NCBI GenBank assembly: GCA_900543615.1
Contig: UQSC01000033.1
Location: 1 to 17,262, forward strand
Length of the DNA: 17,262 nucleotides
Source of the DNA: an uncultured Collinsella sp.
GTDB lineage: Bacteria > Actinomycetota > Coriobacteriia > Coriobacteriales > Coriobacteriaceae
Direction of reading: 5' to 3'
Shown here: positions 12,873 to 17,262 of the stretch, in pieces
Position numbering within the stretch: the first letter of the stretch is position 1
Layout: every line of letters begins with the position of its first letter
Translations under genes and position numbers: made by a program
The notes under the pieces: model-generated
Database searches by the model: none
The model's input: only the letters and a program-made list of their open reading frames with translations
Told to the model about the DNA's origin: nothing

Positions 12873-13685
12873 ATGCAGCGCGTTTGGAGAACGGTTACCG
12901 GCTTTTACCATGTCTGTGCCCGCGGTACGGGCAAGCAGCTCATCTTTGAGGGCGATGAAGACCGGTGGGAGTTCTTGGAGCTGATGCGTGAGTGCTGCCG
13001 CAAGGCGGGCGTGACGGTTATCGCCTGGTGCCTTATGGGCAATCACGTGCGTCTGGTGCTTGCAGATTACGAGGACGCGATGAGCGCGGCGATGCACCGG
13101 CTGCTTTTGACGTACGCGCGGCGGTTCAATAAACGCACGGGGCGCACAGGGCATCTGTTCCAGAACCGTTTTGACCGGCGCTCGCTCGATACCGACTGGC
13201 AGGTGATGGAGGCTATTCGCTCCGTTCACGCCGATCCGCAGGAGGCGGGCATCAGTCTCATTGAGCGTTATTCCTGGAGCAGCTTTCCGGAGCATTTGTG
13301 CGCTTACGACGGTGACGCGGCCGATGTCGCGAGGGGATTTTCTGATCCTTCTTGCGTGCTTGAGCTTTTTGGTTCTGCCGAGGCCTTTGCTGCCTATTCG
13401 CTTTCGACGCCCGACGGCGGCGAACCGGCGCTGCGCGATATGAAAGAGACAGAGTGGGAACGCCACGCCTTTGCCGACAAGTTGGCGAAGAGCCTCGGGG
13501 CTCCGCTCCATGGGGTTAAAGACGCACCGCCTGCGCAGCGCGATACCGTTATTTTTGGATTGCACGATGCCGGTTTTACGGTGCGCCAGATTGAGCGGTA
13601 TACCGGGATTGGCAAAAGTACCGTCTCTCGTATCGTGCGCGCCCGCGCGCGAACGGCGATGCGGGCTGGCGGAAACGTGATGTAG
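12873..13685 (+). CDS. RAYT-like (IS200-type Y1 transposase family) protein with altered HUH motif
   Basis: The 270-residue protein resembles REP-associated tyrosine transposases (TnpA-REP): the N-terminal strand FYHVCARGTGKQLIFEGDEDR, WCLMGNHVRLVL (residues 52-63), the candidate nucleophile Tyr81 in LLTYARRFNKRTGRTGHLFQNRF, and WSSFPEHL further on. A C-terminal helix-turn-helix (FGLHDAGFTVRQIERYTGIGKSTVSRIVRA) is common in this group. In the family the metal-binding motif is His-x-His (NHVHLL); here it reads His58-Val59-Arg60, so the second His is lost by a codon that is one transition from CAT. The protein may be inactive as a nuclease or serve DNA binding only. The ATG at 12873 follows GAAGGGAG; no terminal inverted repeats of an IS are seen around the gene. 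Confidence 0.85.
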   Translation: MQRVWRTVTGFYHVCARGTGKQLIFEGDEDRWEFLELMRECCRKAGVTVIAWCLMGNHVRLVLADYEDAMSAAMHRLLLTYARRFNKRTGRTGHLFQNRFDRRSLDTDWQVMEAIRSVHADPQEAGISLIERYSWSSFPEHLCAYDGDAADVARGFSDPSCVLELFGSAEAFAAYSLSTPDGGEPALRDMKETEWERHAFADKLAKSLGAPLHGVKDAPPAQRDTVIFGLHDAGFTVRQIERYTGIGKSTVSRIVRARARTAMRAGGNVM

Positions 13686-14239
13686 GGTCGCCTGTTCACC
13701 GCAGCTGGGGTCGTCCATACGCCGCAACCAGCGTTCAAAAGCTTGGTACGGTAACTGCACTTCTTAATATGCATAGAACAATCGTCATCTTGCATAAAAT
13801 AACAGCTCAGTCCGGGTTTGCCCGTGCCTACCCCCGTCTGCGCCGTGCAAAAAACGGAGTTTTCAGCATCGTGGTGCTGTCGGCACTGCCACAATCTTGC
13901 AACACACGGGCCCCTAAGCTATTGATCCCTGCCGTTGCACCCCCGGAGTATGTGCCTGCGTCCCGTCAGACCGCGATGTCTGGTCTAAAACACAATATTT
14001 ATGCGCCTGGAGACGTTGATTAACGCTTCCGATGCGTATGCACACAGCTTGGCGTGCTGAATACTCGCAAAAATGCACGCAGCATCCTATGGGACCCTTC
14101 TGCGGCAGGCGCGAAGCGAGTCGGAGCTCAGCAGAACGGGGCTTGGCGCATTGCTTGGCGGGTCCGGGGCCCTGCCGCAGGCCTTTGGTGCTGTGGAAAA
14201 CGCCCGTGTTCGCGTCTGCTGTGTGGTAAATGACAGACG
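13686..14239. other. Non-coding, palindrome-rich region 3' of the RAYT-like gene
   Basis: No gene is supported; short frames lack ribosome binding sites. The segment 13812-13895 holds several small palindromes in a row: CGGG-TTTG-CCCG, AAAAC-GGA-GTTTT, CAGCA-TCGTGG-TGCTG and GTGC-TGTCG-GCAC. Further on is CAGAC-N6-GTCTG (about 13968-13983) and a 10-bp inverted repeat CTGCGGCAGG/CCTGCCGCAG (14100-14109 and 14171-14180) that would close a 61-nt loop. This could be a REP-like block, a structured RNA or decayed mobile DNA. Confidence 0.5.
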
Positions 14240-14276
14240 GAGCGCCGGACGCGCGGACTTCGTGCGTCCGGCGCTC
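14240..14276. repeat. Strong GC-rich hairpin upstream of the suf terminator
   Basis: Sixteen base pairs (13 perfect outer pairs GAGCGCCGGACGC/GCGTCCGGCGCTC, then three more with one G-U) close a 5-nt loop. No T tract follows on either strand. It may back up termination of suf from the right and of the RAYT-like gene from the left, or be a repeat element. Confidence 0.75.
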
Positions 14277-14282
14277 ATTAGG

Positions 14283-14312
14283 AAAAACAGAGCCGCCCGT
14301 ATCGGGCGGCTC
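14283..14312 (-). terminator. Terminator of the suf operon
   Basis: A perfect 10-bp stem GAGCCGCCCG/CGGGCGGCTC (14290-14312) with a 3-nt loop is followed on the minus strand by TGTTTTT (T run at 14283-14287). It lies 44 nt past the sufU stop. Confidence 0.92.
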
Positions 14313-14356
14313 GGCAATCAAAAACCTTGGATTCGGGGCATACGCTACTGGTTAGT

Positions 14357-14779
14357 TTACCCCTCGAGCATGCCGTCGAGGGCGCGCCAGGCGAGCTCGG
14401 CGCATTTGACGCGGGCGGGCATGTGCGAGATGTCCTGGAGCTGGGCGGCTTCGTCCAGGTCTTCCAGGTCCTCCTCGGAGAGCTTCTCGCCGCGGATCAT
14501 GGCGAGGAAGAGCTCTGCCAGGCGGCGAGCTTCCTCGACGGTCTCGCCGGTGATGAGATCGGCCATGATGTCGGCACTGGCCTGGCTGATGGCGCAGCCG
14601 TGGCCGGTAAAGGAGGCCTCCTCGATCACGCCGTTCTCGACGCGCAGCTGCAAGGTGAGTTCGTCACCGCAGCTGGGGTTGATGCCGTCGTGCTCGTGCG
14701 TGGGAGCGTCCATCTCGTACTTATAGTCGGGGTGCGAGTTGTGCTCCATAAATGTGGTGGAGGTGTACAGATTACCCAT
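14357..14779 (-). CDS. sufU: SufU, sulfur-transfer protein partner of SufS
   Basis: SufU is a zinc protein that accepts persulfide sulfur from SufS for Fe-S cluster assembly in Gram-positive bacteria. The 140-residue product has NPSCGDEL with Cys37 and Asp39, GHGCAISQAS with Cys62 and PARVKCAELAWRAL with Cys126, the four expected zinc/persulfide residues, plus the GETVEEARRL insertion typical of SufU rather than IscU. Its ATG (14777-14779) overlaps the end of sufS by 8 bp and has GGAG eight bases before it; an internal ATG at 14749 is possible but less well supported. Last gene of the operon. Confidence 0.94.
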   Translation of the reverse strand: MGNLYTSTTFMEHNSHPDYKYEMDAPTHEHDGINPSCGDELTLQLRVENGVIEEASFTGHGCAISQASADIMADLITGETVEEARRLAELFLAMIRGEKLSEEDLEDLDEAAQLQDISHMPARVKCAELAWRALDGMLEG

Positions 14780-16097
14780 TGAACGTGCTCCAAACGTGAT
14801 GCAGGCCGGCGATGAACTTGTCAATGTCGGCCTTGTCGTTGTAGAAGGCCACGCTGGCGCGGCAGCAGGCAAGGTTCTCGACGCCCAGCCAGGTGAGCAG
14901 CGGCTGTGCACAGTGGTGACCGGCGCGGATGCAGACGCCGTCCATGTCCATGATGCTCGCGACGTCGTGCGGGTGGATGCCGCGGACGTTAAAGCTCACA
15001 ACGCCGTGGTGGTTGTCCCAATAGATGGAGCCGATGATTTGGACAAAGTCGAGCTGCATGAGCTCGCCCATCAGGTAGTGGACGAGTGCCTGCTCGCGTG
15101 CCTGGATGTTCTCGTAACCCACCGTGTTGACCAGGTAGTCGAGTGCCGCACCCGTGGCGAAGATGCCGGCGGCGTCCTGTGTGCCGGCCTCGAATTTCTC
15201 GGGAACGGGCGCCCAGACGGCGTCCTGCTCGGTAACAGAGTCGATCATCTCGCCGCCGGTGAGCATGGGCGGCATGGCGTTGAGCAGGTCCATCTTGCCC
15301 CACAGCACGCCGATGCCCATGGGGCCCATAGCCTTGTGTGCGCTAAAGGCAAAGAAGTCGGCGCCCAGGTCGGCCACATCGACCGGCATGTGCGGCAGCG
15401 ACTGCGCACCGTCGACGACCAGGTAGCCGCCATACTTGTGCACGAGCTTGCCGAGGTTCTTGACTGGGTTCTCGACTCCCAACACGTTGGAGACCTGACC
15501 CACGGCCAGAATCTTGGTCTTGGGACCAACCTTGGCAAGAACCTCCTCGGTGGTGAGCTGGCCGGTCTTAGTGGGGTAGAGGTAGACGAGCTTGGCGCCG
15601 GTTTCGCGGCAGACCTGCTGCCACGGGATTAGGTTGGAGTGGTGCTCCATGATGGTGATGACGACCTCGTCACCGGGCTCGAGCACCGTGGGCGCAAAGC
15701 TCTTGGCGACTAGGTTGAGCGACTCGCTCGTGTTGCGGGTGAAGACGACCTCGTTGGCCTGGGGGGCGCCGATGACGTCGGCGATCTGCTGACGCACCTT
15801 TGCGATGGCCTCGGTGGCCTCGACGGACAGCGAGTACAGGCCGCGCAGAGGGTTGGCGTTCATGCGCTGGTAGAAGTCGCGCTCGGCGTCGAGCACACAG
15901 GCAGGACGCTGCGCGGTAGCGGCACTATCGAGGAAGGCGATCTCGGGGTGCTGCTGGAACAGCGGGAACTGCGCCTTGTAGGGATTAGTCTCGATGTCGA
16001 CGGTAGGCCAGCCGCGCGAGGCCTCGTCGCTGGCGTCGAGCTCCATAGGCTCCGGTGCGGTACAGGTGTCGCATTTAACGTGCTCGGTGTCGATCAT
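14772..16097 (-). CDS. sufS: SufS cysteine desulfurase (class II)
   Basis: SufS is a PLP enzyme that takes sulfur from cysteine as a persulfide for the SUF pathway. The 441-residue product has IAFLDSAATAQRP near residue 53, EHHSNLIPW with His152, VVDGAQS with Asp229, the PLP Schiff-base Lys255 in FSAHKAMGPMGIGVLWG, and the catalytic loop Cys396 in RAGHHCAQPLL. It is about 30 residues longer than usual at the N-terminus, and this extension contains HVKCDTC (Cys9 and Cys12). The start at 16097 is supported by AGAGGAG directly upstream and by a 4-bp ATGA overlap with the sufD stop, so the extension is probably real. Confidence 0.96.
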   Translation of the reverse strand: MIDTEHVKCDTCTAPEPMELDASDEASRGWPTVDIETNPYKAQFPLFQQHPEIAFLDSAATAQRPACVLDAERDFYQRMNANPLRGLYSLSVEATEAIAKVRQQIADVIGAPQANEVVFTRNTSESLNLVAKSFAPTVLEPGDEVVITIMEHHSNLIPWQQVCRETGAKLVYLYPTKTGQLTTEEVLAKVGPKTKILAVGQVSNVLGVENPVKNLGKLVHKYGGYLVVDGAQSLPHMPVDVADLGADFFAFSAHKAMGPMGIGVLWGKMDLLNAMPPMLTGGEMIDSVTEQDAVWAPVPEKFEAGTQDAAGIFATGAALDYLVNTVGYENIQAREQALVHYLMGELMQLDFVQIIGSIYWDNHHGVVSFNVRGIHPHDVASIMDMDGVCIRAGHHCAQPLLTWLGVENLACCRASVAFYNDKADIDKFIAGLHHVWSTFNG

Positions 16098-17215
16098 GCG
16101 AGCTCCTCTTCAAAGTTGTCGATCAGGTTGTTGCCCAGGCGGACGACGGCGGCGCGGGTGCGCTCGTCGGTGGCGGAAAGTGCGGCGTCCTCCAGCTTGG
16201 CGCGGACGAACAGGTCCTCGGCGGCGTTTTGGTCAAGGCCGCGGCAGGCGAGGTAGAACAGTTGCTCGTCGCGGACGTGGCCGATGGTGGCGCCGTGGTT
16301 GCCAGCGACGTCGTCCTCGTCGCAGAGGATGACGGGGACGGTCTTGTTGTCGACGCCCTTGTTGGCCAAAAGCACCGTCTCGCGCTCGGTGCCGGTTGCA
16401 CCCTTGCAACCGTGCACGAGGTCGATGGTGCCGCGGTAGACCTTCTTGGACGTGCCGGTCAGCACGCCGTTGGCGTCGATCTCGCACTCGGTCTTGCGAC
16501 CGCGGTGGCGCAGCTCGTAGTTAAAGTCGCGCACCTGCTCTCGGGCGCCCAGGTAGTCAGTATCGATGGTGACCTTGGCGGTATCGCCCAGCAGGTCGCC
16601 GGCAAGGCCGGTGGCGCTGGCGCCGGCACCCAGGACGGTGTGCTGCACGTTGACGCGCGCGCCCTCGTCCAGGAACAGGCCGGTGTCGTCGAGCGCGATC
16701 CAGCTATCGTCGAGCGTCTGCGTGCAGGTCACGTTGACGGTGGCGTACTCGTGGGCGCACACGCGCAGCACGGATCCCACGACGCCCTCGCCGGCAACGG
16801 GGGAGTCCAGGGCGATCTGCAGGTCGAGCGTCGACTGGGGACGGACGACGACGTCGATGGCGGCGATGGCCGCGGCGGCATCGACACCGCTCACACGCAC
16901 GGTAACCGTGGCGTGCTTGTATGCGGGCACATCGATGACGACGCGCTTGGTGGCGTGGTCGGCCAGGTAGGTGTAGGCAGCCTCGCCCATGCCAGTCTCG
17001 AAGGCCTCAGCGGGGGAGAGCTCCTCCTCCAGCTTAATGGCACCGGCCTGGTAGACGGAGGTGGCGGGCACGTCGAGCTCGGTCTCGGGCGTGATGCGGG
17101 CGCGGTCGGCGGCATCGCCGGGCGCGGAGGCGCGGCGCTCGGGGAAGCGCTCGGCCATGGCGTCCATGGCGGCGTCGAACGCGTCTGCCACGCCAGCAAA
17201 TTGCTCGTCCAAGCC
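16094..17215 (-). CDS. sufD: SufD, SUF scaffold component, 5'-truncated
   Basis: SufD forms the SufBC2D scaffold on which Fe-S clusters are built. The visible 373 residues show the SufB/SufD beta-helix region and the C-terminal family motif DEDDVAGNHGATIGHVRDEQ followed by LFYLACRGL. A SufB assignment is less likely because the sequence is shorter, divergent and directly precedes sufS, as sufD does. The N-terminus is missing: genomic sequence stops at 17215, and the apparent start MYKRQ is adapter. sufC and sufB are expected just beyond the right end (inference from usual suf order). The TGA stop overlaps the sufS ATG. Confidence 0.92.
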   Translation of the reverse strand, partial: GLDEQFAGVADAFDAAMDAMAERFPERRASAPGDAADRARITPETELDVPATSVYQAGAIKLEEELSPAEAFETGMGEAAYTYLADHATKRVVIDVPAYKHATVTVRVSGVDAAAAIAAIDVVVRPQSTLDLQIALDSPVAGEGVVGSVLRVCAHEYATVNVTCTQTLDDSWIALDDTGLFLDEGARVNVQHTVLGAGASATGLAGDLLGDTAKVTIDTDYLGAREQVRDFNYELRHRGRKTECEIDANGVLTGTSKKVYRGTIDLVHGCKGATGTERETVLLANKGVDNKTVPVILCDEDDVAGNHGATIGHVRDEQLFYLACRGLDQNAAEDLFVRAKLEDAALSATDERTRAAVVRLGNNLIDNFEEELA

Positions 17216-17262
17216 CTGTCTCTTATACACATCTCCGAGCCCACGAGACCGAGGCTGATCTC
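17216..17262. other. Nextera library adapter (non-genomic)
   Basis: The segment starts with the mosaic end CTGTCTCTTATACACATCT and continues as the Nextera Read 2 adapter to 17249. Then CGAGGCTG (17250-17257) fits an i7 index and ATCTC fits the start of the P7 oligo. It creates the false start MYKRQ on sufD. Confidence 0.97.

Noticed and set aside
13394..13894. A 166-codon minus-strand frame running into the RAYT-like gene
   Set aside because: About half is antisense to the RAYT-like gene and no start signal is seen; if the non-coding part is repeated elsewhere in the genome it would be a repeat, not a gene.
13769..14023. A possible 84-residue + strand small protein in the gap after the RAYT-like gene
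   Set aside because: No ribosome binding site, odd composition and overlap with palindromes; not supported.
13696..14679. A 16-bp direct repeat TCACCGCAGCTGGGGT at 13696-13711 and 14664-14679
   Set aside because: The second copy lies in sufU at its Cys motif; the flanks share nothing, so chance similarity is the simplest reading.
1..17262. CRISPR arrays, riboswitches or a prophage
   Set aside because: No regularly spaced repeats, no recognised riboswitch core, and no phage structural or integrase genes are seen; only the att-like scar and dinD hint at past integration.

Overview
The window is a chromosomal fragment from a GC-rich anaerobic actinobacterium, most likely a gut Coriobacteriia of the Collinsella type. 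This placement is an inference. It rests on a Rho factor with a long Arg/Asn/Asp-rich N-terminal tail, a SufU-type suf operon, a GGGtGRT-protein gene pair, strong CGC/GCC codon bias and AG-rich ribosome binding sites. Both ends carry Illumina Nextera adapter (about 1-45 and 17216-17262), so real genomic sequence is about 46-17215 and the two end genes are artificially truncated.

Left part (46-5940): the 3' portion of rho and its terminator; then a promoter and a probable two-gene unit on the + strand, made of an unrecognised two-TM, Ala-rich acidic protein and a VanZ-family membrane protein. A bidirectional terminator separates these from two leftward genes, a ROK fructokinase-type sugar kinase and a class I/II PLP aminotransferase.

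Middle part (5941-8767): a + strand promoter drives tRNA-His(GTG) and tRNA-Lys(CTT), followed by a terminator. Downstream is a mobile-DNA hot spot. The tRNA-Lys 3' tail, a terminator and a 27-bp flank occur twice, and a complete 1354-bp IS1249-like (IS256 family) element sits between the copies, with 24-bp perfect inverted repeats and an 8-bp target duplication. A dinD homologue abuts the second copy. This looks like an old tRNA-targeted integration scar later hit by an IS.

Right part (8929-17215): an FAD flavoprotein of the aspartate oxidase/fumarate reductase group; then a tight two-gene operon encoding a GGGtGRT-family protein and a NifU/IscU-like scaffold protein. This pair has no function that I know to be established. 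A RAYT-like (REP-associated tyrosine transposase) gene follows on the + strand, with a His-to-Arg change in its HUH motif and a palindrome-rich non-coding stretch 3' of it. The window ends in the leftward suf operon, sufD (partial)-sufS-sufU, with overlapping genes and a terminator. The most interesting unexplained system is the GGGtGRT/NifU-like pair, which lies about 2 kb from the suf operon and may take part in Fe-S metabolism (inference).
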